DNA from: Heracleum sosnowskyi
Taxonomy: Eukaryota > Streptophyta > Magnoliopsida > Apiales > Apiaceae
Assembly: GCA_030848705.1 (NCBI GenBank)
Contig: CM061242.1
Span: 128,846,757 to 128,910,756 of the forward strand
Direction: 5' to 3'
Length of the DNA stretch: 64,000 bases
Translations under genes and position numbers: made by a program
Shown: positions 12,501-24,148 of the stretch, in pieces
Position numbering within the stretch: the first letter of the stretch is position 1
Layout of the letters: each line of letters starts with the position of its first letter
Notes under the pieces: model-generated
Database searches by the model: none
Seen by the model: the letters and a program-made list of their open reading frames with translations, nothing else
Told to the model about the DNA's origin: nothing

Positions 12501-15200
12501 ACTGACTTTGGTGTTTTCTGTTATCTAGTCATGGCATTTGGACTTAAGAATGCTGGAGCAACCTACCAAAGGTTGGTGAACAAAATTTTTGGACACCTAA
12601 TTGGAAAAACCATAGAAGTCTACGTAGATGACATGTTAGTCAAGAGCCTCGATAAGGCCGATCACATTGAGCACCTCCGAGAGGCATTTGAAGTGCTAAG
12701 GCACCACAAGATGATGTTGAATCCAGCTAAGTGTGCCTTTGGTGTAGGCTCGGGAAAGTTCTTAGGCCTGATGGTTTCTAAGAGAGGAATCGAGGCCAAT
12801 CCCGACAAAATCAAAGCAATTCTAGACATGGAACCACCAAAGACTGTCAAGGATGTCCAAAAACTAACAGGAAGAGTGGCTGCATTGGGAAGATTTATCT
12901 CCAAGTCAGGAGAGAAGTGCTTATCTTTCTTCAAAGCACTTAAGAATGTGAAATTTTTTGAATGGACAACTGAAAGCCAAGAGGCCTTTGAGGCCCTGAA
13001 GAAATATATGGCTGAAGCACCACTGTTGGCAAAGCCCAAGCCAGGGGAAATTCTCTATTTGTACTTGGCGGTTTCTAACACAGCCCTTGGAGCCGTTTTG
13101 GTAAAGGAAAAATTGAAGGTTCAGAAACCCATCTACTATGTGAGTAAGATTCTACATGGGGCAGAAATAAACTACTCAATGATTGAGAAGTTTACCTTAG
13201 CCTTGATAATGGCCTCAAGAAAGCTACGCCCCTACTTCCAGGCTCACAAGATAGAGGTCTTGACTGATCAACCTCTAAGAAACATCTTGCATAGCCCTCA
13301 AGTTAGTGGAAGATTGATCAAATGGGCCATTGAATTGGGGGAATTTGACATCAAGTATAAGCCTCAGACAGCCATAAAAGCTCAAGCACTTGCTGACTTC
13401 ATGGTTGAATGCACCATTGACAACCAAGAAGTCGGGGGGCAGGAAGTGATAGTGAAAGATAAGAAAGATGAAGAGATGGACTTCAAAGAATATTGGGTGC
13501 TCTATTTTGATGGAGCATCAAAAACAAAATCAAGTGGAGCAGGTTTAGTGCTACAAAGTCCTGATGGATTCTTCATAGAGTACGCACTAAAACTTGACTT
13601 CCCGACGACAAACAATGAGGCTGAGTACGAAGCCCTGATAGCTGGCTTAGGGCTGGCTGGAGCCTTGAGAGTCAAAACTCTGAAAGTATGTGGAGACTCG
13701 AGGCTAGTGGTTTCCCAAGTAAATGGGGAGTTTGAAGCTAGAGATGAAATCATGGCCAAGTACTTAAAACTTGTTAAGGCCATCATGACTCAGTTTGATG
13801 AATGCTATGTAGAGCACATTCCAAGGGAAGAGAACGTGAAGGCCGATGCCTTGTCTAAGTTTGCCTCTTCTGAAATTGAAAACTATGCAGGGAGTGTATA
13901 CTTCCAAGTCTTGAGGACCCCAAGCATCAACGGAAAGTTGGTAGCACCCATTGATGTAGGCAGTTGTTGGATGGATCCCATCAAAGCTCATCTGGAAACT
14001 GGGTGGCTACCCAACGACACTTCAGAAGCACGAAAGCTATATGTCAGAGCACTAAGGTATGCCCTAATTGAGGGAATCTTATACAAGAAATCTTTCGTCA
14101 TTCCTTATCTGAAATGCTTGAGACCCCAAGAGGCAGAACTGGCCCTGAAGGAAGTACATGAAGGAATTTGTGGACATCACTTGGGGGGCAGAGCCCTTGC
14201 CCATTAAGTCACTCGTCTAGGTTTCTATTGGCCAAGCATGCTTGCTGATGCTAAAAGCTACGTGAAGAAATGTGAACGGTGCCAGAAACATGCACCAGTG
14301 GTTAGGCAACCACCAGAAATGATGACATCCATTAACTCACCTATTCCCTTTTCTATGTGGGGAATGGATATACTTGGACCATTTCCAATGGCAAGTGCTC
14401 AAAGAAAGTTCTTGATAGTAGCAATCGACTACTTCACCAAGTGGATTGAAGCTAAACCTTTAGCCAAGATAACCACCAAGCAAGTGATGCATTTCTTCTG
14501 GGAGAATGTGATATGCAAATATGGAATTCCACGAGTCCTGGTTACGGACAATGGGACTCAGTTTAACAACGATGAGTTCAAGAAGTATTGTGATGATAAT
14601 GATATCAAGTTGCGCTTCACTTCTGTTGCCCATCCTCAAGCAAATGGGCAAGCTGAAGTTGCAAATCGAATTATCCTAGATGGACTAAAGAAAAGAGTTG
14701 AACGCTCCAGAAACACTTGGGTAGACGAATTACTCCCCATACTTTGGGCATATCGTACTACTTGTAAAGTCACCACTGGGGCAACTCCATTTCTATTGGC
14801 TTATGGAGCAGAGGCAGTGGTCCCGGTGGAGATTACTCACACCTCCCCAAGAGTTGAGGCTTATGAGCCAGAAGAAAATGAAGAAGGCTTGAGGCTAGCT
14901 TTAGATCTAATTGACGAAGTTAGAGATGAGGCAAACGCCAATATAGTTGAACATCAAAAGAAGGCATCTTTCTACTACAACCTAAGGGTTAAAGAAAGGT
15001 TCTTTCGACAAGGAGACTTGGTTCTTCGAAAGATTGAGGCATCCGGAGTTGGACAAAAAGGCAAGTTGGCCCCAAATTGGGAAGGACCATATCGCGTCAA
15101 GAACGTATTTGGTCGAGGCTCGTACAAACTAGAAACCCTTGAAGGGCATGAGGTGCCAAGGACTTGGCATGCCTCCAATTTGAAAGTTTATTATGTTTAA
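9525..15200 (+). pseudogene. Gypsy gag-pol polyprotein with five in-frame stops
   Basis: A single frame runs the whole length, broken only by stops at 10668, 10998, 11199, 12450 and 14205; I saw no frameshift. Order: gag with a conserved RWYSRLP-type core (about 10300-10660); a zinc-finger-like CRFHKEVGHDTDDC (about 11070); aspartic protease VDNGAS (about 11506); reverse transcriptase with YVDDML (about 12622); a first RNase H region (about 13040-13400); a second, archaeal-type RNase H starting LYFDGAS and NNEAEYEAL (about 13500-13860); integrase zinc region HHLGG...CERCQ; and integrase core with GMDILGPF, TDNGTQF and NGQAEV carrying the DDE residues. The C-terminus ends near 15200 without a chromodomain. 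The 12450 stop sits inside the RT palm, so no active enzyme is expected. Confidence 0.92.
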
Positions 15201-15514
15201 GGTGTTTCCTAAGTGGACTCACTACTAGAAATAAGGTTTGATAAAACCAACCCAAGTTTTTAAACTTGATTATTATGTAAGGGTTGAACCCGTTTTCGAA
15301 GTTATGAATTCCATATTCTTATGTTTTCATTACGTTATATGTGCAAAGCATTCTGATAGACATGTTAACTAAGCATGCAAAAAATCGAGAATGCAAAAAG
15401 TTGAAGAAAAACAAAGACTTAAATAAAAGTTAAGCCCGTAGGCTGAAAGTACATAAACAAAAGTACAAGCCATGAAAGGCCATAAATAAAACTACAAAGG
15501 AAAAACTACATCAT

Positions 15515-17395
15515 CTAAGCTGCCTTATCTACGGCCTCCTCCTCCTCTTCATCTCCCTCTAAAGCAGAACCAGAGTGAGTGGCAGCATGATCATCCCCGG
15601 CAGTCTGACCAGGAGGAGAAGTATGATCTAGGTCTAAGATCCTGTCATCTTCCTCCATGTCATCCTCTCCAGCCAAAGCTAACTCCAAAGGAGTAGGAGT
15701 GTAAGGGCTTGGAAAATCAGAGATGGTGAGAGATCCAGGCATCCTCTCCAACACAGCAGCAAGAGCGCCATCCCATCCCTTAGTAGACTGAACTGGGAAG
15801 AGGAGCTCGTCATGCTTATCAATCAAGTCCTTGTACTCCAAGGAGTCAAGGTACTCGTCGATAAAGTCATCCTTGCCTTTCCTCAAAGACACCAGCTCAG
15901 CCTGGGAGTCGGCCAACTCCTTCTCCTTCCTGGCCAAAGTGGCCTTCAATGTGCCCACCTCCTCTTGGGACTTCTCAAACTTGCCTTGGTTGGCCTCAGA
16001 AGATGAGCGCCAAGCCTTGGCTTGAAAGAGAGCCCCTTGGTAGTTGGCATTAACCTACAAGCAAGTTACAAGTCAAATACTTAAACTCGAAATAAATTAT
16101 TAACTTCAAAGAAAAAAGAAGAGGAAAAATACTTACAGCAGCCATAGCTTGGGATCCAGCATGCTCCACCCCTTCGATGGTGGAGTTGGAGACAAAATCC
16201 TTGTAGTCACAAGGAGTCAAGGAATGGTAGGACCACTCCACAGCATGCTTAGACACCCCCACCATGGTGTCTTTTTTCCTAAGACCCCAGTTGGGGCGCC
16301 AAACTGAGCTCTTAGCCGAGGCAGGACCCTCAGCATCTTCAGTAAGGTCCACATGAGGCCTTATAAAGGCCGGGACACTTGAAGCGCGGGGATCCTTAGC
16401 TCCCAAACGAGCCCTCTTCATTCTTGTTGTTTCTCCTTCTCGGGGCTCGCTGGACTTGTTAATAAAGGCCGCAGCTGCAAAAAACAAGAAAAACAGTCGG
16501 TATAAGACAATTTTAAATAAATAAAGGAAAATATGAGGTGAAAATTACCCTTATCAGAAACATTTGAAAGTCCCAAGGACTTAAGCAGAAACTCATCCAG
16601 AAGCGTCCAAGCTGTGGTAGCATAATCATCCTTGATAAGCTCGGCATATGCACGAGCCTCCTCATCGTTCAAAATGATATCATTTGGACTACCATCTGAA
16701 ACACTAGAGAAAGAGCTACAGAAAAGGGTGCCCCAGTCCCCTCCTTCCCAAACTAAATACACGAACTCACTTTTCCACCTTGGATTATTATCAGGGATGG
16801 ATTTTGGGTGGAAAATGGGAGGAGTAGAAGGGCGATGGTTAATATACACCCAACCCTAAGTAACGGCTGAACTATTCTTAAACTGGAAAATTCTCCTAAA
16901 TAAAGCTACAGATAAAGGATATTTGTTCTTCAAACAAAGAACAATAAAACACATAATGATTCTCCAGGCGTTTGGCGGGAGTTGGCAAGGGTTAATCCCA
17001 ACATCAGCCAAAAGCCTGGGAATAAACTCATGGAAGGGAAACCTGAGTCCTGCAATAATGGCATCCTTGTAAATGCATAGTGCATCAGGACGCCAATGGC
17101 AAGAACGGTCCCCAGGGCCAGCTGGGACTAACCTATAAGGGGACTTAATCCTATACATCTTGTTATAGTCCCTAATTAAATCGATTTCGTGGAATTTATT
17201 ACTACAGTCGAATGAATCTAAATGCGAAACAGAAGGGTATTCATCACTACGTTCTAAAATCATATCCTGAAGTGACATATGAGAAAAACGAATGGTGATA
17301 CCTTTCTTAGACGCTTGATTCATTTTCTGGAGTCGTTGAGCAGTACGATCGGCCATCTTCAAATCTTCAATGAAATTCCCAGAAAAAATATTCAA
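15515..17395 (-). pseudogene. Antisense reading frame of Tat-type Gypsy (putative gypsy-type transposon protein)
   Basis: On the minus strand, three blocks join with GT-AG introns and consistent phase: 17395 (or the MADRTAQ methionine at 17356) to 16549, 16474-16137 and 16054-15515. The first block has the features of the plant 'putative gypsy-type transposon' domain (Transposase_28 type), with the PLSVALFRRIF segment and a WKSEFVYL segment. The middle block is basic. The last is a predicted coiled coil (FEKSQEEVGTLKATLARKEK) with an acidic tail ending DEEEEEAVDKAA. One in-frame TAG lies at 16856-16858. Known Tat/Retand elements carry such an antisense gene between pol and the 3' LTR; its function is unknown. 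Introns are inferred, not proven. Confidence 0.7.
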
Positions 17396-17520
17396 ATCTT
17401 CAAATCTTCAAACTCGAACCCAGAAAATCTTCAAGGGATGAAGATTGAGCCCAGAAAATCTTCAAGGGATGAAGGTTAAGCCCAGAAAATCTTCAACGGA
17501 AGAAGATTAAACCCATAAAA
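17380..17520. repeat. Short tandem repeat CCCAGAAAATCTTCAA
   Basis: About three units of roughly 28 bp (CCCAGAAAATCTTCAA plus GGGATGAAG or GGAAGAAG) lie just upstream of the antisense reading frame, in its likely 5' leader. They belong to the Gypsy element. Confidence 0.7.
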
Positions 17521-17879
17521 CCACCACAAAAACCTCGCCGGAAATTGCCTTACTACGGAATGAGAAGAGAGAAACTAAGAATAACTAGAGAGAAATTTTA
17601 GAAAGTAAAAAGTGAGAAGTGAGAAATGAAATGGAAATCTCACTCTTTTATAATCGAAATGACTGGGAACTCAACCGGTTAAGGAAGAGCAACCGTCTAT
17701 AGCCAGTTAAGGCCCACAAATCCATTTATGGGTTACAGAAATAAAAGCCCAAATAATTTGGGTCTCAGGCAAATTCGAAGCCCAAACAAATAAGGCCCAA
17801 GGCAGAAATAACTTAAATCCAATCAAAAATTGGGTTAGTTAAGGCCCAAGAAAAGAATGAAATTTGAAATATAGCCAAG

Positions 17880-18790
17880 GCAAAAATCAAAGATTTGAGG
17901 TCGAAAAGACGATAAATCGAAGTCGTACGACCAAGGTCGAAAATATATGGAAAAACGAGGTCGAATCCAACGACCTCGCTCCAAAATAAAGTCAAAAATA
18001 ATAATAATGGAATCGAGGTCGAAAGAACCTTAGAACGACATCGAAGGCTCGAAGTCGAAAATACACGAGGATTCGAGGTCGTATCCATCGACTTCGCACC
18101 AAAAAACAAGTAAAAAATTTGAAATTTGAGGTCGAAAAGACCCTAGATTGAAGTCGATTACACGAGGTCGAAAATACACTATAAATCAACTCGAATCCCT
18201 CGACCTCACACCAAAATGAGGTCGAAAATAGAAGGGTTCGAGTTCGAAAGAACGAGGTCGAAAATGGCCTAGAAGATGAGCTTGTATCCTTCGATCTCAC
18301 TCCAAAATCGAGGTCGAAAACAAAAAGGATCGAGGTCGAAAGAATAAATGACCAAGGTGGAAAATCCTGGTCGAAAAAACATGACTTCGAGGTCGAAGCC
18401 ACGAGGTCGAAAATGACCTATAGTTCCTGGTCAAATCCTTCGACCTGGGACCAAAATCGAGGTCGAAAAAAGGAATTGCTGTTCGAATGATCCTGGTCGA
18501 AAATGACTAGGAATTCCTGGTCGAATCCTTCGACCTGGGACCATTCCTGGTCGAAAATCGAGGTCGAAAAAAGGCTAATTCCTGTTTGAATGATCCTGGT
18601 CGAAAATGAATAGAAATTCCTGGTCGAAACCTTCGACCTGGGACCATTCCTGGTCGAATTTCTGGTTGAAAAATACTTGATTCCTGGTCGAATTTCTAGT
18701 CGAAAAATACTTGATTCCTGGTCGAATTTCTGGTCGAAAATGACCTAATTTGAGGTCGAAAATGCCCTTAAAAAGTGGAAAATTTTGGAA
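17880..18790. repeat. GGTCGAAAA degenerate tandem field in Gypsy 3' region
   Basis: Dozens of copies of (G/C)(A/C)(G/T)GGTCGAA(A/T) recur in two flavours: GAGGTCGAAAAT on the left, CCTGGTCGAATCC or CCTGGTCGAAAATGA on the right. Their inverted partner TTCGACCTCG or TTCGACCTGGGACCA recurs too, so the field can fold extensively. It lies between the antisense gene and the purine tract. Variable arrays are known from Tat-lineage elements and can seed satellite DNA. Confidence 0.85.
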
Positions 18791-18834
18791 AAATACATTA
18801 TAACTTCTACGAAAACCCCGAGGAGATTTTCCCA

Positions 18835-18850
18835 GAAGTTGGGGGGCAAA
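18835..18850 (+). other. Gypsy polypurine tract
   Basis: GAAGTTGGGGGGCAAA directly precedes the 3' LTR. It is the expected site for plus-strand priming. Confidence 0.7.
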
Positions 18851-19355
18851 TGATATGGTCAGAAAATTAATTATAGAAATATAATTGACAAATCAATGGA
18901 AAGGCCGATATTTAAGGCCTGACACCCTAATTATTCATTAATTTCGTAATTAATGAATAGGGAAAATACACAGCTCATGAAAAGAGTCCAAATTATGGCA
19001 AATTGGTCAAAGAAGGATCCAGAATCCCAATTAAAGGCAATTAATGAGTCATAGCCTTTATCGACAAGGAAACGAATTCTCCAGCAATCAATACAATGCT
19101 TATCCAATATCAAAAAAGGGGACTTATTCGCTAAGACTCCTAAACATACCATAAATACTAGGCTCCAGACGCCTATATAAGGTCCCTGATCCTACAATCA
19201 GAACTACGTCTTTGGCTTGATTCTCAACATTAATTGAGATACGTAGGCATCTTGTGAGGACCGATTTAGTCTCGAAACACAAGTGCAGCCATTAAAGCTC
19301 GAAGCTCATTAAACCTTAGCATTAAATACACAAGTACGTTTTTTAATCCACAACA
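18851..19355 (+). repeat. Gypsy 3' LTR
   Basis: Matches 8988-9491 with few substitutions and a short indel near 19115. It is followed by the target duplication GTATA. Confidence 0.95.
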
Positions 19356-19360
19356 GTATA

Positions 19361-19445
19361 GTAGTTAGATTTGAAATTGATCCAACGGTGTTAGTACTAT
19401 ATATATATATATATTAATTGATTGATGATTGTGGTGGAATTTTTG

Positions 19446-19483
<38 letters not shown>

Positions 19484-19818
19484 GACGATACGTGTGAGGT
19501 TATGTGGCGCTCTAAGATTGTCTCAATTTATTTTTCTAATTTTGTAAATTTTTAGAATTTTAAATACAATAAAGAAAATCATTAGCATACTATAACTAGA
19601 ATAGGAGTTCGAATTTGTAGAGGGGAAAACTTCAATTAAGAGAGTTTATAAACAAGGAGAGTTCGAGTTGATATAAAATATGCACAAGTAGATATAAAAT
19701 GTGTACAAACGGCGACACTTATACTGTACAAAAGTTATCAAATTCTACGCAACAAAGAAAGACATGTTTGGGAGGAACTTTGATAATATAATACAAATAC
19801 AATTTAATTTCTTTTTCT
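19361..19818. other. Repeat-rich spacer right of the Gypsy element
   Basis: Contains the inverted partner of 6165-6244 with AT microsatellites (19394-19480), then a fragment with CTAGAATAGGAGTTCGAATTTG at about 19598-19619, related to the tandem units at 33.5-34.6 kb. No gene is visible. Confidence 0.6.
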
Positions 19819-19826
19819 ACAAGGAT

Positions 19827-20407
19827 CAGTGTTGTAAAAAACGGGAATCAGAGTTAATCGGTGAAGGCACCATCCATGGATTAATCGGGTAATCGGAGAT
19901 TAATCGGAATGATTAATCGGATCATTAATCGAAATAAATTTAATAATATTTTTATATACAATTATATTCATATATATAATTGTTTCGTTATTTCAACTAA
20001 ACATATCTTATTATCATATATTTATGCAAATATGTTAAAAATGTTATATAATTGTAATAAATAAAAATTTGAAAGTTTAACTTTTCAATTATAGATCAAT
20101 TTAAAAGGAAAAATTAAGATAATTTGCGATCTAGACATCTAAAATTTTAATTATATATACAAAAATAATGTTTTTTCCTATTGTTTAATCCAGTTTCTAC
20201 CTTTTAAATTTTTATTTTATTTTTTAATTTTAACTATTTTTTAATAATTAACACGATTTTTGACTGATTAATCCGATTTTTGACCGATTCATCCGATTTA
20301 TGACCGTTTTTCTAAAAAACGATTAATTAACCGATTTTCGCTTAATCAGTTCGGTGGCCCGCCGTCTTGCGATTAATCCCGATTAATCGCCGACTTTTAG
20401 AACACTG
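19827..20407. mobile_element. Non-autonomous hAT element
   Basis: Terminal inverted repeats CAGTGTTGTAAAA and TTTTAGAACACTG are bounded by a perfect 8-bp target duplication ACAAGGAT (19819-19826 and 20408-20415), the hAT size. The interior has no reading frame. It is marked by repeated GATTAATCGG or CCGATTAATC boxes near both ends, probably subterminal transposase-binding repeats. Confidence 0.9.
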
Positions 20408-20434
20408 ACAAGGATACAAATTCCTAGGTTTATA

Positions 20435-20685
20435 CTCCCTCTGTCTCCCTGAGTTCTTTACATTGGGAGACGGGGCTCGACACCCATTTTAAGATTCCTA
20501 TAAAATATATTTTCATAAATTATTTTAAATATTTTTTTCTTCTGAATAAAAGTATAATGTTTAAATTTTTATTTAGAAAAAGAAAATTTTGAAAATAAGT
20601 TGTAGAATTATATTTTATAGGAGTCTTAAAATGCGTGCCAAGCAATATAAAAAAAATTGTAAAAAAATGAGAGGGACAAAAGGAG
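20435..20685. mobile_element. Stowaway-like (Tc1/mariner) MITE
   Basis: CTCCCTCTGTCTCCCTGAG at the left and AGAGGGACAAAAGGAG at the right are imperfect inverted ends flanked by TA on both sides. Length is about 251 bp with an AT-rich, foldback interior, typical of Stowaway MITEs. Confidence 0.8.
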
Positions 20686-21021
20686 TATATATTACCGGGA
20701 AAAAATTGTCTTAGTTCCGGCTCTCTTTTTTCTCACAAATAGATAGATATTAAACTAATTTATATGCATTTGATCTTCTTAATATCACTTTATGCAGAGA
20801 ATCCGTATACTTAGAATAGTGATGAAATGATGTTTATTGTCTCACCATCTAACATTAAAGCACCATTACCGACTAATTAACAAAAGTAATAGGAAACAAA
20901 AGTTAAGGTCTTGCTTATTTGCTTGCAAGTTTTATGTCTTACTTCTTTGCAAGTTCGGTAAACATACTTTCATTTTAGTCTATCGATCTAGTCCAGAAAC
21001 TACAAGTGAGGTATATGAAAT

Positions 21022-22197
21022 ATGGCATCGTCATCATCAAAGACTGCGTTGGAGGAACTATATTCACGATTAACATTGGAAGAAGAGGATGCAGGAGGTA
21101 TTGAAATTGCTGAGGGGGAGATCAAAACACGTATAACATATGTTTTAATTGGTCGTTTCATTACAGAGAAGAATATAATTTTTGGCGCAATGCAGAATGT
21201 AATGGCTTCGTTGTGGCGGCCAAAAGAAGGAATGGAAATTCATGATTTGGGGGGACAACGGTACTCGTTTGTGTTCTACCATGTGTTGGATCTGCAAAAG
21301 GTGTTGGATGGGGGGCCATGGACATTTGAACAAAGTTTATTGGTGTATCATCATCTTAAAGAAAATGAGGATCCGCATTTGGTGATGCTAAACAAAACTG
21401 ATATGTGGGTTCAAGTGTATGATCTTCCAAAGGGATTGATTTCTGAAAACATTTTTACAAATATTGGAAATTACTTGGGTGTGTTTTTTAAATCAGATTC
21501 AGTAAACATTAATGGGGGGTGGAAACTTTATTCACGAATTCGTGTGACCATGGATATTGAAAAACCGTTAAAACGAAGGATGAAGATAAAAAGGCAGGGA
21601 GGTGAGTGGAGCTGGATAAACTTTAAGTATGAAAGAATCAGTACTTTTTGCTTTGTATGTGGTATGCTAGGTCATCAGGAACGTGATTGCGCCATTGTAT
21701 ATGCAAATCCTGGAAAAGAAATCGAGCGTGCTTACGGTGTATGGCTGAGGGCACCTCCAAAAACTGCGAAGGGAATTAGTATTGGAGCAAAGTGGTTGAG
21801 AAATAATGGAGAGGATAATGCAGTATGGGAGAAACGTGATATGGACAATCAGAAAACAACCACTGTACATGGCAGCGACGGTGTAGGAAGGCGGTTCATG
21901 GAAGTGGATGGGATGGTGGTCGAAAAATCAGGAGAAACATTAGGGATTAATGTAATCCCACGAAATCAGGAAAACAGTTTGGATAACAGCAAGGTAGGAG
22001 ATCAAATAGAGGATATCTCGGAAGGGAATAATTTTGAAACTGAGACAGTTGTACTAGACTTTAAAAGGAAGCGTGTGGAGCGGGAAATTGATATGGGAGA
22101 TAACGGGGATGCAATATTAAATGGGCCTACACAAACTGATGGGCCAAAAAACTTGCTAAAGGCGGGTCCTGTGGTGCAGGCCCGCCTAAACCAATGA
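21022..22197 (+). CDS. LINE ORF1 protein (DUF4283-type, zinc knuckle)
   Basis: 391 residues, uninterrupted. The N-terminal half resembles the DUF4283 region common to plant L1-type ORF1 proteins, with the WRPKEGMEI, GGPWTFEQ and WVQVYDLP segments. A CX2CX4HX4C zinc knuckle (CFVCGMLGHQERDC) follows at about residues 209-222, and then a polar, low-conservation tail. Its expected role is to bind LINE RNA as a nucleic-acid chaperone in the ribonucleoprotein. Its stop TGA overlaps the ORF2 ATG (ATGA at 22194-22197), suggesting termination-reinitiation. The frame is intact although its element is dead, so expression is possible but retrotransposition is not. Confidence 0.88.
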   Translation: MASSSSKTALEELYSRLTLEEEDAGGIEIAEGEIKTRITYVLIGRFITEKNIIFGAMQNVMASLWRPKEGMEIHDLGGQRYSFVFYHVLDLQKVLDGGPWTFEQSLLVYHHLKENEDPHLVMLNKTDMWVQVYDLPKGLISENIFTNIGNYLGVFFKSDSVNINGGWKLYSRIRVTMDIEKPLKRRMKIKRQGGEWSWINFKYERISTFCFVCGMLGHQERDCAIVYANPGKEIERAYGVWLRAPPKTAKGISIGAKWLRNNGEDNAVWEKRDMDNQKTTTVHGSDGVGRRFMEVDGMVVEKSGETLGINVIPRNQENSLDNSKVGDQIEDISEGNNFETETVVLDFKRKRVEREIDMGDNGDAILNGPTQTDGPKNLLKAGPVVQARLNQ

Positions 22198-22543
22198 GTT
22201 TCTTAGTGTGGAACTGTCGTGGGCTGGCCAACCCACGAGCAGTTAGTTTTTTACGTGACTTAGTCACTCAAATAAGGCCCAGCTTTGTATTTCTTTCTGA
22301 AACGTTAGTTAAGAAAAATAAAGTGTTGCAAGTTTGTAAGAAGTTAGGCTTTGCAGGATGCTGGAATGTAGACTCTCAGGGGACAGGGGGAGGTTTGGCA
22401 CTTTTTTGGAGGAATGACTGTGATATTGCTATTACAGATAGCTGTCAGTATTACATTGATTTTGAGGTCAATATTGAACAGGTGGGACGGTGGAGATATA
22501 CGGGATACTACGGATGCCCGGAGAGAGAAAGGCGTCAAGAATC

Positions 22544-23621
22544 TGTTGGAAATATTAACTACTATTACAGCAACATAGAGGCAGCAGTTATATAGAATAT
22601 TTAACAAGTCCATGCCAAGACCACAATTAATGAAACAAAACATGAAGGTAAACAACATGCATATCAGTGACTGGATAAATAAGGAACAGACAAGAGAAAT
22701 ACCAGAAGCCATAGCCATAACAGTGTACAAAATATGGTAAAAACACAACAGCTGAGTCGCCAGACCTTGCAAGAAGATCTGACTGCTCTTGAAGAGATAA
22801 TTGCCCCCACTTACTGTGTCGGGATACTTGCAACACCTCCACCAGGATAAAACAGCTCCGAGCAATGGGTTCACAGCAACGCCGATGCTCTACTTCGACT
22901 GGTACCTCAGTCGCCGGAGAAAACCACAAGCTGAAGCAGACAGCTAAAGCTAAACAGAGGGAAAAAATGCAGAGAGTGGAGAGAAGGAGAGAATGTATGG
23001 TGTGGTGCCCATAATCAGCAACTTAGCTCTCTATTTATAGTAGAGGCTAAGCATAACTAATACCACCCTAATTAATATTAGAATCGTAACTGACGATTTA
23101 CATTTAATACATATTTAATCCACATATCATTTAATATTTTCGAATATATCTATCAAATCATGTCCAGGTTCATTCGAATATCAAATCATGTCCAGGTTCA
23201 TTTGAATATCAAATCCTGTCCAGGTTCATTCGAATATCAAATCCTGTCCAGGTTCATTCGAATATCAAATCCTGTCCAGGTTCATTCGAACCCAATTTTG
23301 ATAAATTAATTCTAATTAAAATATTAAATCACCTAAATAAAATCCCTCGCCCAGGTCGCCTCGCGTACGTGAGACGCCGAGACATTCGCCCAAAACGCCC
23401 TTTATTTAGTTCAATGTGGGACAAATACACATTCTCATTTCAAGCTCTTTCAAGCTACTAACTTCAACTCTATTTCTCTATGGATTTCACTAAGAAAATT
23501 ACTTAGATCCATATATGAAAATTTAAGTCCCCATAACAAGGAACAATTTCCAATCGTTAAAATCCGGAATTAATATCAAGAACATATAAATACTTATGCT
23601 CCAAAACTCCATTTTCTAACA
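22544..23621 (-). repeat. Copia-A 3' LTR
   Basis: Begins TGTTGGAAATATT and ends TTTTCTAACA in plus orientation. Inside are five 28-bp tandem units (CAAATC(A/C)TGTCCAGG and TTCATTCGAATAT) from about 23154, and a minus-strand TATA box at 23029-23040. Confidence 0.95.
23154..23293 (-). repeat. Five 28-bp tandem units in Copia-A LTR
   Basis: Five nearly identical units sit upstream, in element orientation, of the TATA box. This is the usual place for LTR enhancer repeats. The same array occurs at about 28563-28702 in the other LTR. Confidence 0.85.
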
Positions 23622-24148
23622 ATCCCCCACAAATCCATACAGAAATGCATTCAGGTTTCTCATCATGACTTGTTTTTTCAGAGTCGGTACCCTTCCGGGT
23701 TTGAACCCTCCTGAGTCCCCTACTTCGATGACTACCGGATTCAGATGGAATGTTTCACCTTGAATCTTAATCCGTTTGATGTAACCATGTTCCATAAACG
23801 ACGACAAGTCAAAGGCTATGGTGCCAATCTACGGCTTTGAGACATTAATGGTCTTGTCTCGATCCTGTTCGTCGAATGTTTCAGAGAATAACCCTTTCTC
23901 CTAATTGCGACCACACAATTACATTCGCTTAGCTGGGCATCTCCAGAGATGTACTGCTATCATCTCGTCAAATGACTTGACCCCATTCAGAGTTATAAAA
24001 CTCTTGCTTTCATAGCAGTGTCAGTACCTTCTAGGTTTTCAGGGAATAGACTCAGATACAAAAGTATCATTTATGTAGCAAAGGTACTACCAATTCATCC
24101 TTACAGCTTGTTATTACCACATTGAATACACTTTCAAGGGATCTCCTC
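23622..24148 (-). other. Copia-A 3' untranslated region and purine tract
   Basis: This 527-bp non-coding spacer lies between the pol stop and the 3' LTR. In element orientation it ends with a G-rich purine run (GTGGGGGAT) next to the LTR. I see no further gene in it. Confidence 0.75.

Larger units (their letters stand above)
8988..19355 (+). mobile_element. Ty3/Gypsy LTR retrotransposon, Tat lineage, complete but defective
   Basis: It has LTRs at 8988-9491 and 18851-19355 (TG...CA ends), a 5-bp target duplication GTATA (8983-8987 and 19356-19360), a primer-binding-like TGGCACCGTCTGTGGG and a purine tract before the 3' LTR. Gag-pol occupies 9525-15200. An antisense spliced reading frame (15515-17395) and a tandem repeat field (17880-18790) fill the space before the 3' LTR. 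The archaeal-type second RNase H, lack of a chromodomain and antisense frame are Tat/Retand-like traits. By hand count the LTRs differ at around a dozen positions plus an indel, roughly 97% identity, so insertion is fairly recent. Five stops in gag-pol make it non-autonomous. Confidence 0.93.

Noticed and set aside
17880..18790. CRISPR-like array from regularly recurring GGTCGAAAA
   Set aside because: Units are short, degenerate and irregularly spaced inside an LTR retrotransposon of a plant genome. There are no conserved repeats with unique spacers and no cas genes.
22344..22929. Minus-strand frames of 176 and 100 codons near 22.3-22.9 kb (repeated at 27.9-28.3 kb)
   Set aside because: They fall in the Copia-A LTRs, the first spanning the LTR/LINE border. 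Repetition reflects the two LTRs, not two genes.
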